64,000 bases of DNA from Aquilaria yunnanensis (GCA_039654915.1 CM077593.1:115375413-115439412); one strand, 5' to 3'; positions 32,501 to 43,880 are shown, counted from the stretch's first letter. Made by a program: numbers and translations. The notes: a model not told the origin generated them from the letters alone.

Positions 32501-34517
32501 CTTCAGCATCCAATAGGCGCTGGACTTCGGTTTTCACGAAGTTGCTTTTGTGGGCTGAGATGCTTCGTTTCTTTTGCCTGATAGGTTTTGCTTCCGGGCT
32601 TACTTTGAGGCTGTGCTGTATTATGCCAGGGTTCACTCCTGGCATGTCTTTCGGCGAGTAGGCAAACAGATCTTTATTTTTTAGCAGAAAGGATACAAGA
32701 TTTTCCTTATCACCTTTGGCCAAGCTCTTCCCTATTCGGGTAGATTGTCCTGGGACAAGATCTACTGCTTCCGTTTCTGCTTCTGCGGGATCTCCTTCTT
32801 TGCCTTTCTCCTGCGCCTTTGCCTCCACCGTTTGTGTAGAGCTGTTTGCCGGAGCCTTTCGTGCTTTTACAAACACCTTTCTTACCTCGGCTTGGTCGAT
32901 GAAGACCTCTGCATCTCCATCCTTGGTGGCGAATGTGACAGTCAAGTACTTCACATCGGGGCGAATGTGCAGGTTCCCCTGAGTCTGCCTTCCAAGGATG
33001 GCGTTGTACGAAGACGGGACATCCATGACGATGAATCTTGCCATTGTGGACGCGTACAACTCAGCTGCTCCGTCTACCGAAGTGCCTTTCATCATCAAAG
33101 GGAGGTCGATCCATCCGAGGACGGGTAGTTCGGATGGCCCAACGCCGAAGGTGGGCGTGGTGACAGGTTTCAGCTCGCTGCTGGAGATGCCCAAGCTCGG
33201 CAGTAAGTGCGAGAATAGGACGTCAGCATTTGAGCCATCATCAAGCAACACTCTCTTGATGTCCCAGTTCCCTATTCTCGCCATTATCAGCAGCGGGTCG
33301 TCGTGGGGGAAGACGACAGTGGAGCCATCTTTGCGAGCCAATTTCTTTGATGGACTTTGATACTCCATAACCGCAATTTCTCTGGCCTTCCGCTTTCTTT
33401 CCGAGGATGGGAGCCCCGTGGTAATGGTTTGGATGACCCCTACTGGAGGTGGAAGGCGCCTTTTTGGACTTCTGTTTCTCCGCCTGTCTGAGTCATAGTC
33501 CTCGTTTTCGGCCCTCTCTTCCTCCTCTTTTCTGCCTTTTGGGGAGGGCATCCGCAGGTATTTGCGAAGCTGGCCCTGTTTGATCAGCGACTTTATGTAC
33601 TTCTTCAGCTGGAAGCAGTCTTCGGTGTCATGACCGTGGTCGCGATGAAACTGGCAGAACTTCTTGGCATTCTTCTTATTATCGGCGGCCATGGCCTTTG
33701 GCCGCCGAATCTGCGTCCCTTGCCTTTCCAGCGCCATGAGAATGTTGGTCCGTGTCGTGCTCAAGGGTGTGAAACTTTGAGGTTTCTTTCTTCGCATTCG
33801 CCGTGGTCGACCTGTGTGTTCAGAAAGATGCCGAGCTTGCTGGCTGGACCCTTCGGCGCGGTGATGATCAGACTTCGGCCCCGCCATCCTCAATTCCTCG
33901 GCTGTCATGTGCTGCTCTGCCCTTCGGTAAAATTCTCCGAGGGTCTCCGGGGGGTCCTTTGAGAACTCGTAGAACAGCTGTGAGTCACGCCGAAGGCCCC
34001 GTGTCATAGCGAGGATGCGGATTTCGGGCCGGAAGTCCAGGACGCTGAGTGCTTCCCTGTTGAACCGTTCGACATAGTCTCGGATCGTCTCTCCGTTTCT
34101 TTGCTCTATGTCGAACATCTGCACAGGCATTTTGGCCGTCGGCCTGCTCCCAATGAACTGCTGGGTAAAGGCTGTGGACAACTCCTGAAACTCAGTGATA
34201 GTCCCTGGGGGCAAAGAATTGTACCATGCTGTTGCTGGGCCCGTGAGGGTGACTTCAAAGCATTTGCACATGGTAGCGTCATCAGCTCCGTGCATTATCA
34301 TGCTCCGCCTGTACTTCGTCAGATGGGCCTGTGGATCAGTCCGGCCATCATAGATCTCCAGCCTAGGCACTCTGAAGTCGCATGGCATAGCTGCCTCAAC
34401 GACGGTGCGAATAAACGGGGAGCCATCTTCGCATAATGCCCCCGACAGCCTGTCCCAAACGGGTTTTCTGGTCACTTGCTTCTCCACTCTGTCCAGCCGT
34501 GCCAATATCCTTTCCAT
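29583..34517 (-). CDS. gag-pol: Tat-type gag-pol polyprotein (1644 residues)
   Basis: A single open frame. Domains in order: Gag core (residues about 30-215); a CX2HX4HX4C knuckle near 285; aspartic protease with DDGS near residue 425; reverse transcriptase with YVDD near residue 799 (32112-32123); RNase H; a second archaeal-type RNase H starting VDGASG near residue 1090; integrase with its HHCC zinc region near 1300-1340, WGID near 1362, ADNGS, and the Glu in NGQVE. The second RNase H and lack of a chromodomain fit the Tat lineage. Unlike the Ogre element at 1-15074, gag and pol are fused with no intron or stop. The frame continues upstream past a lone TGA at 34629-34631 toward the primer-binding site, so the true Gag is longer. 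Confidence 0.93.
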   Translation of the reverse strand: MERILARLDRVEKQVTRKPVWDRLSGALCEDGSPFIRTVVEAAMPCDFRVPRLEIYDGRTDPQAHLTKYRRSMIMHGADDATMCKCFEVTLTGPATAWYNSLPPGTITEFQELSTAFTQQFIGSRPTAKMPVQMFDIEQRNGETIRDYVERFNREALSVLDFRPEIRILAMTRGLRRDSQLFYEFSKDPPETLGEFYRRAEQHMTAEELRMAGPKSDHHRAEGSSQQARHLSEHTGRPRRMRRKKPQSFTPLSTTRTNILMALERQGTQIRRPKAMAADNKKNAKKFCQFHRDHGHDTEDCFQLKKYIKSLIKQGQLRKYLRMPSPKGRKEEEERAENEDYDSDRRRNRSPKRRLPPPVGVIQTITTGLPSSERKRKAREIAVMEYQSPSKKLARKDGSTVVFPHDDPLLIMARIGNWDIKRVLLDDGSNADVLFSHLLPSLGISSSELKPVTTPTFGVGPSELPVLGWIDLPLMMKGTSVDGAAELYASTMARFIVMDVPSSYNAILGRQTQGNLHIRPDVKYLTVTFATKDGDAEVFIDQAEVRKVFVKARKAPANSSTQTVEAKAQEKGKEGDPAEAETEAVDLVPGQSTRIGKSLAKGDKENLVSFLLKNKDLFAYSPKDMPGVNPGIIQHSLKVSPEAKPIRQKKRSISAHKSNFVKTEVQRLLDAEVIREVKYPEWLSNVVIATKEGSSKLRMCIDFRNLNDACPKDSFPLPPIDQLVDSMAEYGLLSFLDAFSGYHQIRMDPEDEEKTAFITEGGTYCYIRMPFGLKNAGATYQRLMNKVFKDQMGRNVEVYVDDMIVKSKLPGYHVADLEETFQKLRAFGIRLNPEKCIFGVTSGKFLGYMVSERGIDANPEKIKALLEFRTPATVKDVQRLTGRITSLSRFISRYGDRCRPFFKVLTKAAKMEGDLGRNNHPWDEDCQKAWEELKVYLASLPTLRQPREGEPLVLYLAVTEKAVSSVLVKEEGPKQWPVYYVSKSLHGAEVRYPLLQKAIYALVLAGRRLRPYFQAHPIIVRSSLPLRDVMKRVDHSGRLSKWCIELGEHEITYEPRKAIKAQALADFIAEIPTTEENHSDPKEGEPEWTLHVDGASGSVHQGAGIVIRGPEGLEVMKAIKFSFNVTNNVAEYEALIAGLRLARKIGVRNLRAHSDSQLVVRQTAGDYGAKDPILAKYHELVTKLIQEFDAVRIENVPRRNNTEADCLAKSKTYTEVLDHPSISVLSVTSSGTGWKDPIKKYLAENELPEDAGNAARLRRRAGRFFLIGEELYRQGYANPLQRCVGEEDTEMVLEEVHEGMCGSHIGTDALAAVILRQGYFWPTLRKDARQFVQKCGSCQRHAKIQRIPSEMVTSADYPWPFAVWGIDLIGPLPTAPGGVKFCVVAVDYFSKWVEAEPLATISAKEVQKFVWKNIVCRFGIPRVLVADNGSQFIDKGFQEFISDLGIKMHFAPVAHPQSNGQVEVSNRTIKDGLKKRLGEAKGKWPGELQSVLWSYRTTPRRATGETPFSLVFGTEAIIPIEIVQPSIRVQVFDEGGNNLGLRTKLDLVAEHREIAELRRKAFQQRVAAAINLKARPKEIKKGDLVLRKADFAPRRPSHGVLRANWEGPYLVLAEVRKGVYKLGDAEGVELKNTWHSDALKKFYA

Positions 34518-34628
34518 AAGCGCAGTGGCGCTAGGACCATTTTCGCGGGAGGGAGATCGACGGCGCCTTTTCGGGGAGCGAGTTCGGCGCGGAGGGGTCA
34601 GGGACCTCGCCTCGGGCGACGAACTGCT

Positions 34629-35019
34629 TCACTGTGAGACTCTCGGTCGCTTGGACCCGGTTTGTCCCACAGGCCGTTTCCCGAGGGCTATATCTTCTGT
34701 GGATGATTCTCCGCGAGGCTCTCCACTTCCTGAACTGCGGTGTGTAGACTTGGGGCTTCTCTCCCGAGGGCGTGCTGATGAGGAGGGTTTCTGGGCCCGT
34801 GACTGCTGTGGCCATCTTCGGTCGATCTGCTGAGTCATTTCAGCAACGACCGAGCGCTGAAAGTCCCTCAAGAAGCTCATGGTGATTACCAGAGGGCGGT
34901 CCTCCTCGGGCGTAGAAGTCTCTGGGAGTGTCTGCTCAGCAGCCGGTTGTATCTCAGGCGCGGACGAGGACCTTGGGAGTCCCTTGTCCTTAGAACGCCG
35001 AGTCTCAACGACGGCAATC
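34629..35019 (-). pseudogene. N-terminal Gag extension separated by one TGA
   Basis: Same frame as gag-pol, open from the primer-binding site to TGA at 34629-34631, then open again through a Ser/Arg/Pro-rich linker to Met 34517. A plausible start is the MSFLRDFQ Met near 34880. The segment is basic and Ser/Pro-rich. A CGA-to-TGA change (methyl-C decay) is the simplest cause. The frame also runs back into the LTR, but that part would not be translated from the normal RNA start. Confidence 0.6.
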
Positions 35020-35029
35020 TGCGAGCGGG

Positions 35030-35047
35030 TTCCCACAGACGGCGCCA
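35030..35047 (-). promoter_or_regulatory. Primer-binding site of the Tat element
   Basis: TGGCGCCGTCTGTGGGAA on the minus strand, two bases inside the 5' LTR. This is a common Tat-lineage primer site. The tRNA was not assigned. Confidence 0.8.
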
Positions 35048-35049
35048 AA

Positions 35050-35916
35050 TGATGGCCTAAGGCCTCATCGTTGTGAGTCATGATGACTGTTGAGGAGACT
35101 TCTAGGAGGAAGAACGCCTGGAAGGTGGATCGCCCCAAGGAGAGTACCTGAAAAGCTGGTAAACAGGGTTAGGAGGCCCCCGGAGTGTTTTTCCGGGGGG
35201 GGAGCCTCCGACGCCCAAGTCAGTGGTGGCCGGAAGAAGGAGAAAGTCACTAGCTCAAAGAGAAAGGCAGAAAAGTCTCGCCTGGTATTTTCTCAGAGTG
35301 TGGGAGCTGTATATCCGGCCTGCCAACCTCCTGTCAAGTATTTATTTCCTGTATATATAGGAATACCTAGCCCGTTCAGATCATGACACGTGTGCGGTCG
35401 GATGCTCCTGAACGTCTGGGCGTAGGGGACAGATAGTTGGTAACTAGATGGCCTCGAGCCTTGTGCTGAAACGGGCCATGATATGATTCTGATGGCGTCT
35501 GCGCGTCAGGGCAACTTTTTACGTCTGTGGTGGGACGTGTCAGAGGCTTCCTTAAATGCTTCCTTAAATGCGCCTGCCGTACTCCCGAGGTCCCTGGGCG
35601 AGGTCGTCCTCTAGTTCGGACAGAGCCTCTTCGGGAAGCCTACCCTCAGTTCGGGGGTTCCCAGTTCCAGGGGGTTCCGCCTTCGGGGATATCATATTCG
35701 GGCAGCAATGTCTGGTGCCACTTTTCCGAAGGCGCGCTGTTCACAACCTTGGGGGGCGAATGGAGTCCTCAAGTTTTACTGGCGTGCCGAGGCTCGGAGC
35801 TCTCAGGCTATCTCCCGAGGTGCATGATTCCACCTATTCCCGGGAAGCGCCAGTTCTTCTGGCCATTGTTGTGGCAGGGTATTCGGCCAGATTGAGGCGA
35901 CAGCCTTTGGCTATCA
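35050..35916 (-). repeat. Tat element 5' LTR (867 bp)
   Basis: Matches 24707-25574 with five substitutions and one deleted A in a G-run near 35197. Ends TATCA followed by the second GAAAT (35917-35921). Confidence 0.95.
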
Positions 35917-37964
35917 GAAATGGTAACCGGGTTACCATCTATCAAGATACCAAAACGTGTGTGTGAATGATGCTCTCTCGGCAAGCAATCCAGAAAGTCA
36001 TTTCCTAGTGGTCATGCCAAGAGAGCCGCAACCAAACTTGAAGTGGTTCATTCGGACTTGTGTGGCCCGATGAAGACAACCTCAATGGCAGGAAGTGCGT
36101 ACTTTCTCCTCCTTGTTGATGACTATACTAGATTGAGCTGGGTGTATTTTCTTGCAAGGAAGACAGAAGCATTTGAACATTTTAAGAAGTTCAAGGCTTT
36201 GGTAGAAAGACAAACCTTACTCAAGCTGAAAACCTTAAAAACTGACAGTGGAAGGGAATTCTGCTCAAGGGAATTTGATGAATTTTGTGAGATGGAAGGC
36301 ATAAGGAGAGAGCTCACTGCTCCTTATACACCTGAGCAGAATGGCACTGAAAAGAGGAAGAACCGGACTATTGTGGAAATGGCAAGGTCAATGTTAAAAA
36401 ACAAAGATCTACCTGACACTTACTGGGCAGAAATAGTAGCAACTGTAGTGTATCTTATCAACATTTCTCCAACCAAAGCCGTGTGGAACCAAACACCATA
36501 TGAGGCATGGTATGATTCTAAGCCCTCTGCAAGTCATCTCAAAATTTTTGGATGTGTGTGCTATGTTCTTATTATTTCTGGAAGAACTAAGCTGGACAAG
36601 AAGTCCAAGAAATGCAATTTCATTGGTTATAGCACAGTGTCAAAAGCTTATAGGGTATTTGATCCTAAGAAGAAGAAGGTCATAGTTAGCAGGAATGTAA
36701 ACTTTGATGAACAAAATGGCTGGAGCACTTCGAAAAAAAAAAATGCATCCACTCTTTAGGTGGAAGAGGAGGAAGAACAAGCAGGACAAGAAATTGAAGA
36801 AACAGCTCCAGATGAACCTGTTAATCCAGCAGGTTCTCCAGTTGCTTCATCAAGTGATGAATCTACACATCGACCTCACAGAAAAACCAAATCCCTTCAT
36901 GATGTGTACTCCTCTACTTATGCTATTTTTGTTGGAGATCTAGTAAATGCAGAAGCTGCCATGAAGGATAAAATTTGGAAGGAAGCTATGGAGGAAAAAA
37001 TCAAGTCAATTGAGAAAAACAAAACATGGAAGTTGGTGGATCTTCTAGGAGATAAAAAGACAGTTAGCCTAAAGTGGATCTTCAAAATGAAATACCACTC
37101 AAATGGAGAAGTACAAAAGCATAAAGCTAGACTAGTCGCTCACGGGTTCACACAAGAGCATGGTGTGGACTATGAAGAAACATTCTTGCCTGTGGCCAAA
37201 TTTGAGACCGTGAGATTGTTGTTGGCTCTAGCTGCACAACATCAATGGAAGGTGCACTAGGCTGATGTCAAATCGGCCTTTCTTAATGGAGACTTACTAG
37301 AAGAAGTGTATGTTGATCAGTCAGTGGGATTTGTTGTTTTAGAGGCTAAGAACAAAGTTTACAAATTCAGGAAGGCATTATACGGTCTAAAACAAGCTCC
37401 CCGTGCTTGGTACACATGGATTGATGACTTCTTCCATCAGAAGGGGTTTCAAAAAAGTCCTAATAAGCCTACTCTATACTTGAACAGGATCAGTTCTGGA
37501 GATATACTAGTAGTAAGTTTGTATGTGGATGATCTATTGTACACAGGATCTTCACAACAACTTATGATGAAATTTAAGCAAGTTTTGATGAAAGAATTTG
37601 AAATGACTAATCTTGGGAGATGAATTACTTCTTGGGGCTAGAAGTTAGTCAAAGGCAGGATGGAATCTTTCTATCTCAACACAAGTATGCAACAGAGGTG
37701 TTGAGACAGCTTCTTATAGATCAATGTAAAGTAGCTGCAACTCCCATGAGCACTAGTGAAAAACTAAAGAAGGAATATGGATCTGGAGTGATAGATGCAG
37801 GAAGATATAGAAGCCTAGTTGGTCGATTGATTTATCTTACTCATACTAGACCTGATATATCATTTGTTGTAGGTCTAGTATCGAGATTCATGCACTCACC
37901 TACAACTCATCATTTTGAGCCTACTACTAATCCAGAGAGAATTGTACACCATAAGAGGCTTTAA
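35917..37964 (+). pseudogene. Copia integrase, reverse transcriptase and partial RNase H, broken
   Basis: It resumes exactly where the frame was cut at 24706. Integrase core 36043-36759 has HSDLCGP (Asp) and TDSGREF (Asp), then the PEQNGTEKRKNRT stretch with the Glu. The reverse transcriptase runs from about 36960: SLKWIFKMKY near 37060, a stop at 37258-37260, [10 protein letters not shown] near 37380, and catalytic YVDD at about 37521-37532. A frameshift lies at about 37620, followed by the RNase H start to 37964. The second half of RNase H and the 3' LTR are absent. Confidence 0.85.
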
Positions 37965-39280
37965 ACCCTTGATCTCATACGTCTACAGTGGTAGATTAGC
38001 CACTCAAACACCCTTAAACTTTTAACTTAGTTTTATTTTTATAGTTTAGGATTCTCACTTAGAATATGTATGGATTGATGTGCAATTAGACTCGTGTTAA
38101 AGTGGAAGCATTCTCGAGTCCACCTCAAGAACCTAGCTACAGCGGCAAGGGCAGGATGTTTTGATGGGGGAAGGGGGATTTAAGAATTTTTACTACAAAA
38201 TTTATATAGAAAACGATTTATTCAAATTATAGAAAAATATAATAAAAATTATAATTTCAGCTATACTATTAAAAATATTAAACTTACTAATTTTAATCTC
38301 CACAATCATATAGTAATTTTAGCATGAAATCTACTGAAGCGAATAATAAAATAAATAAATAAAAATAAATGAAAAACTTAAAAAGTAACTCACAGAAATT
38401 GGGTAGTGAGTGACATAGATAATAGAGAAATTGCAATTGCAACTTTCAACTTGCAAAAATTATTGTGACGTTTACCTGACTCTTTTTTATCAAGCGTAGC
38501 AGTAGATATTTTGTACTATTTGGATGACAAAAAATCACAAAATCACAAAAATCACAACAAAAAAAATGGTACATAATGCTTTGTGACTTTGTTGCCGCAA
38601 GGTCTTATTTCTTGTTATTTTGTGTGATCCTTCTATCTTGATATCTTACGCCTCAAAATAAAGCTAATTATATGACTTATATATGTGAGCCAATAAGATC
38701 ACTAATTTTTTTCACATATTATAAGCGAATTCCAATTTAGCAATAGGGAAATCCAAAAATTAATTTGATTTTTAACTGCAAGTAAAAAATTGATACTAAT
38801 ATATTAATATTGGATATAAATTTTTACATCAAAAAGTCAAATCAGTAATTTTTTACTTTTTTTACTATATATGTGTGTGTGTGTAAGAAAAATATTAGGA
38901 AGCAAGACACACCCCAGCAAATAATTTTTTAGCTCAGTATTAGCTATTAAATTATGAGTAGGTACTTATATTAATTATGAGTAGGTACTTATATTGTAGG
39001 GAGAGCGAATGTCCGATTCGTTGGGACCCCAAAAAGTAGCCAAACCAACAATTGATTACTTGTTGGATGGAACTAGAAAGCCTTGAGGTCATTTTTGGTG
39101 GGAGCACTGCGGACACTTGCATGAGGACGGCAGTTGTCAATGGAGAAGTCAAACTCACCTTAGTTTTCAATTGGTGCCTTTTATTCGTCTTGGGGTTTTC
39201 TTTTTTGTTTCTAAGAAGTTAAATGAAGACTTATGTTGAATGAAAATTAGGAATTACTAGTTTTTTGACAATAATTTTTA
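37965..39280. other. AT-rich intergenic DNA
   Basis: No gene or terminal repeat recognised. There is a 22-bp direct repeat (ATTATGAGTAGGTACTTATAT type) at 38951-38995. Confidence 0.5.
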
Positions 39281-40513
39281 GGGAAAATGCCACTTTTTGT
39301 CCTATAATTTTATCAACTTTTCTACTTTAGTCCTAAAATTACTTGAGTTGCCAAGTAAGTCCTCCAACATTTATTCCGCAAGCTCTGTTAGTCCTGTAAC
39401 TATTAAAATTGTCAAGTGTTTGTCGGAAATGCCCATTGGCACCTCACGCCATTTACATCTCAACACATTAGCATTCTTTTGACTTTTCAACCTAGAAGCC
39501 ATAACCGGTGTTATAAGTCATAGCTAATGCAAAAGCTAACCATACACCAATTCATCTCAGTGTGTAGAAAAATTCACACACTGCGAAAAGTAGTAATTGA
39601 AGCTAACTACGACCAATCTATCGATCAGTATCACCAGGAGATGAAGATAAGAAACAGGATAAAATGAATGGAGAAGAAAGGGAAACGCACCTAATGGATG
39701 AGGAGCCCGGGAGGAACGAAGACTTGCTCCTCAGAGAGATTAGAGGGTGAAGATTGGAGCTAAGAACTGGCACGAAGGTGGAGTGTGAAGAGTTTGGGAT
39801 ATTTATAACCCAAATCATCTGCACAACGTCTGCTAGATTTCAATTTGAGGTGGCAGGGTGGCGAAGTTCTAGATCTACGAGATCGATGTTGCCATTTTTT
39901 AGATGAATCTGTCCCATTTTCTGGCGGGCGATGGTCAATCCGTTGCCGATGCCAACCCGATCAGTGAATCCTGTGTGAAATCCATCCCATTTTCTGGCGA
40001 GCGATGGTGAATCCGTTGCTAATGTCAGCTCGGAATAACTGACAAGCCAAGTCTCATTTTTTGGCAATAATTCTTCTACTCCCTTGCCTGACTCTCATCA
40101 ACACACTTTCCCGGCTCTAAGTTTAAGATATCTTTGATCTTCGATTGCATGTGCATTTGCAAAAGATTGGAGGTGGTGCGTGATGGACTGGAGGCACTTA
40201 AGGTGCTCGGTGGTGGTGCTCGACATATTGGAGGCTCGGGGACGATCAATCAGTCTCCGTGTGAACCAATTGTGCTCGAGGTGGGCCTCACATCACCACC
40301 TCACTTCTCAAACAAGCCTAAGTGTTGTAAGTTAAACGGTGTCAGGTACCATATGGCTGTTCCGTAAAACACAGGACAATTTTAATAGTTATAGTTATAG
40401 GACTAACAAAGTTTACAGAATAAACGTTAGTGGACTTCATTGGCAAGTCTAGTAATTTAAGGACTTAAGTGACAAAATTGAAAAAATTAGAGGACCAAAA
40501 GTGTACTTTCCCC
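39281..40513. mobile_element. Non-autonomous Mutator-like element with long TIRs
   Basis: About 140-bp terminal inverted repeats. The left one starts GGGAAAATGCCACTTTTTGT and the inverted right one GGGGAAAGTACACTTTTGGT; both continue with TCCT-TAATTTT and AAGTCC-AA stretches. Flanking 9-mers TAATTTTTA (39272-39280) and TATTTTTTT (40514-40522) agree at 7 of 9 positions, consistent with a decayed 9-bp duplication. The middle has a duplicated motif (CCCATTTTCTGGCG-GCGATGGT) at 39913-39938 and 39987-40012 but no transposase. Confidence 0.65.
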
Positions 40514-41395
40514 TATTTTTTTATATTGTTAATTGGTGGGCTGCCTCTGACGCTCCCCCTCAACCTGGTCCAATCCCTTGCAACGCTGGAGGCAGATGTT
40601 TTCAGTATCCCCTGCCTGCTCGTTATGCCGCCCCATTTGAATTTGTTTTCGGGAAGAGCCGTTCCATTTACACGGTTCTCATTCATCCACGCCCCAAGGA
40701 GACGCCTTTTGGCCAGGCCACCCTCCTCTTGGAAATTGGTATCTCTAAGCACACAAAATTCCTACCTTCCTCACAATTGACTCCTCGGCTTCCCCTGCTT
40801 GTCCAGATCGTCAGAGCACACATCCTCCTCCTCCTCCTCCTCCTCCTCCTCCGTCGCCTGGCTAACATCTTCATCTGACAGTAAATCATTAAATTCAGAT
40901 CGGCCATTAAATTCCCCTGCTCCTGCTCCTTCTGGAACTAAGCTGGGCCGCAGATTATGGAACTTAATGCGTACATTTTCTGAATATTTTCGGAATCTCA
41001 AGTCCGTACTAACACCTGATCACAATTCAATCTAAGCCTCTCCATCCTGGCCTTACCAATCTCTTGGGCATTCCCACACAAGACAGCAATTGTTTCGGAC
41101 GTACTGGGACACCAAACTGATCTACTTGGATCTTGATCAGTTGCTTCCCATTTCTAAAACCATTCCAACCGCTACTTTAACCATTCCTCCGCATCTCTTA
41201 GTAGCCCTTGAAGTTTTTCTTTCTACTGGGGTTCTAATAGGATCAGCTTCCCCCACATGGTTTGATCATGCAAGGTCCAACGCCTTCCTTATCAAAAATA
41301 TTCTGCAGATGTCTAATCAATTCCACCTTTTTTGCTTCACCTATTGCACACCTTTGGACCCACTCCAACTCATTTGATTGCAACTCTAATTGCTA
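40514..41395. other. GC-richer block of unknown origin with TCC microsatellite
   Basis: Several frames of 75-125 codons overlap (for example 40501-40878 and 41090-41377, plus strand), and the base composition is closer to coding than its surroundings. A (TCC)n run of about ten units is at 40826-40853. I do not recognise a protein. It may be a gene or retroelement fragment carried next to the Mutator-like element. Confidence 0.35.
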
Positions 41396-43880
41396 TGACC
41401 CTCCTAGTAGAAAACTCAGTTGAGGGAGATAAATTAATTAAATTAATAGATTGAAATCTTATTTCAAGTTCACGTAGCAAGAATAAGGAAGCTTACCAAA
41501 GTTCACTAAGTTTCGAGGAGGTTTAGGTACTAAATGAGGTTTGGGGGGAAAAATGGTAATTTTATATCCCAAATAGTCGAGGCGGGTCCCAAGTGTTAAA
41601 AATGGGGTTTTATAACCTAACTTTTAACTTTAACCCAAATATAGTTAAAATAAACAAGAATCGACCAAGAATAACTAAGGTTACTAAAAGAAAGAGGTTT
41701 AAGTGTTTCATATCTAATACTTTGGTGGCTTAGGTTTTAAACTTGGGATATAAGATGGTAAAGTGGGGGATGGCTGCCATAACCCAAGTTCATCCTTCCC
41801 ACCATCATTTCTTCATCCATTTGAGCCCAAAATCAAGAGTTTTTAGTGAGAAGAGAAGCCACCATAAGTATATAGGCCATTGGGAGCTTATTTCAAGTAT
41901 AAAATCATAGTTTTGGAGCTTGGAAGCATGTTTCCTTCCAACCCCTGTTTTTGATACGAGGTAATCAATGTGTTCTTTATTAATTTCATGTTTATTAGTT
42001 GACTGGGAGCTTGGGTTTTGGTTAGAAGTTAGTAACTTGATGTTTTGTGCCAATATTTGCTTGGAACTTAGGTGGGACTTTGTGGAACTTGGTTGGTGTG
42101 AAAAAGTTGTATAATTCTTGCTTGTTACTTGAAGTTGAGGTAAAGGATTAAGTGGTTCAAGTTTGATTGATGCTATTTGAGTGTTGATACTTGATGGAAT
42201 CAAGTAGTTTCATCAATAACATTGATTATGGGCAAGTGTGTTTATGGTGGACTAGGCTTGGAATTATGGATTGTGTGATGTTTTAATGCATCATAGGAAG
42301 TTTGTGATGATGTATTTGTGGCCTATGTAAGTTGTTTTACGAGTTTATGGTGAGTTTAGGCATTTATTGTATTCCTTAAACTCAAAGGAAACCTTTAAAG
42401 ATGCTTAGGAAGGTATTTTTTAGGTTCAGGATGCAGGGTCCTAGCACCTAGGCGCCACCCAGTGCCTTAATGCCCAAGGTGTATTTTTCACTCTACAGAA
42501 CAGAGTGCTCTTGGTGCCTAAGCCTCAGGTGCTCAGGTGCTTCTGGCGCCTAAGCGCTAGAGACAACCCTCCTAGCGCCTAGGCCCTAGAGGCCTTTTTA
42601 AACAAATTTTAACTTTTTCAAATGAGATCCAAGGGAGGGCAAGGATGGTCCTAAGGGTGCCTAAGGGTTATAATGGTATAATGATACTCCGGAACATAAA
42701 AAAACTTTCTCATGATCTTGGATTTTTCTCATAGTTTTGTAAATGGTAAATGCACTTCATGAGAAAACTAGTTATTTGGCCACAATAATACACCATTAGA
42801 TGAGATTGAAGGTTTAGTACCATTGAGACCTTAGTTGTGCAGTCGGGTTCAAGGTTTTGATGAGGAAACCTTAGTACATCTAGTGATAAGGTGGAAGGTT
42901 TAGCACCATTAAGACCTTAGTTGTATCTTTGGCTTCAAGGTCTTGATAAGGCAACCTTAGTACACCTAGTGGGTTCTTCGGGACCTAAGAACTTTCAATC
43001 CAACCATAGTGCCCACGTACAACATAAGGAAGGTTCAACTAGTGGAGAACTTCACTAGTTAGGCTAGTAAGCAATGCTTGCTAGTAGACAAAGCTTTGCC
43101 TTGTAGTTCAAGGACTAAGTAAAGGACAAGTCTCAAGGGACTGAAACTTATGCGCATTAAGTTTAGCCTTACACTGTACGAGCTCATAGCAGATTACATA
43201 TGGTTATATATGTATTGTCCTTAGTATCTTTTCTTGCAGGTGAAGACTCTTACTGGGAATTACAATTCTCACACCCTAGTTTATGTTGTGTAGATTCTGA
43301 CGGTGTTAGACTCGATAACCACTTAGGGTTGTCGTGGTAGTTTGCTTTCGCAGGTACTTAGCTTTGAGAATCTTTATGATTCAAGCTTTATTAACTACTT
43401 GTTGGTAAAGCAGCAGTACTAACTATAGTCTTTCTTGGTCGTAGTGGCTAGTTGAGCATGTGAAGGACTTTTTGAGACTCGCCACTGGGATTGCATATAA
43501 GGTGAGAGTTAGATGAAAAGATTTCAGTAGAATAGCCTTGTGTATATTGTATGCACTAGTTGCCTTTTATGTTTATGGATGGAGTCCTAGACTCTAGGGT
43601 TGCTCTTGAGTGAGGGCATTAGTTTACTTTATCTATGAATGCTTCCACACAATTGTTATGTGTAGTAAATTCATATCAATGTTAATTTTGTATGCTTTGG
43701 CTTTTTGAGCTTGTTTTTTATGAAAATATTTGGCCAAGTGAATGTTCTTATGATTTCCTTTAGCTTAAGTCAAAGCACAAAAAACGTGCATCCTGCATAT
43801 TCTAGGTTAATCAACTAGTATCACGGAGTTTTAATCCGCACACATATATAACTAGTCAATTGCAACCACTGTGAGACTTG
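41396..43880. mobile_element. Probable old LTR-retrotransposon remnant (solo-LTR-like)
   Basis: Non-coding, with features common in long plant Ty3 LTRs: a GCGCCTAGG-type palindromic repeat cluster (42440-42595), a two-copy tandem repeat of about 87 bp (near 42805-42980, motif GGTTTAG-ACCATT-AGACCTTAGTTG), and a tail with TCACGGAGTTTTAATCCGCAC near 43822. I could not fix TG/CA ends or a target duplication. Confidence 0.35.

Larger units (their letters stand above)
24707..35916 (-). mobile_element. Young Tat-type Ty3/gypsy retrotransposon inserted in copia
   Basis: A complete 11,210-bp element with LTRs of 868 and 867 bp, GAAAT target duplications, a primer-binding site at 35030-35047 and a polypurine tract at 25576-25590, oriented on the minus strand. 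Gag-pol is at 34517-29583. A multi-exon gene on the opposite strand occupies 26119-28900, between pol and the 3' LTR, a layout known for Tat-lineage elements with antisense extra ORFs. I count five substitutions and one 1-base indel between the LTRs, so insertion is recent. Confidence 0.95.
23048..37964 (+). mobile_element. Ty1/copia retrotransposon, 3'-truncated and split by a Tat element
   Basis: The 5' part is 23048-24706 and the 3' part 35917-37964, separated by the nested 24707-35916 element. The order is LTR, primer-binding site, gag, protease, integrase, reverse transcriptase, partial RNase H, which is the copia order. The sequence stops matching after RNase H begins and no 3' LTR follows, so the 3' end is deleted. 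Coding frames carry many lesions. Confidence 0.85.

Noticed and set aside
31470..34436. Many plus-strand frames of 80-140 codons across gag-pol
   Set aside because: Shadows of the 1644-codon minus-strand frame; no domains recognised.
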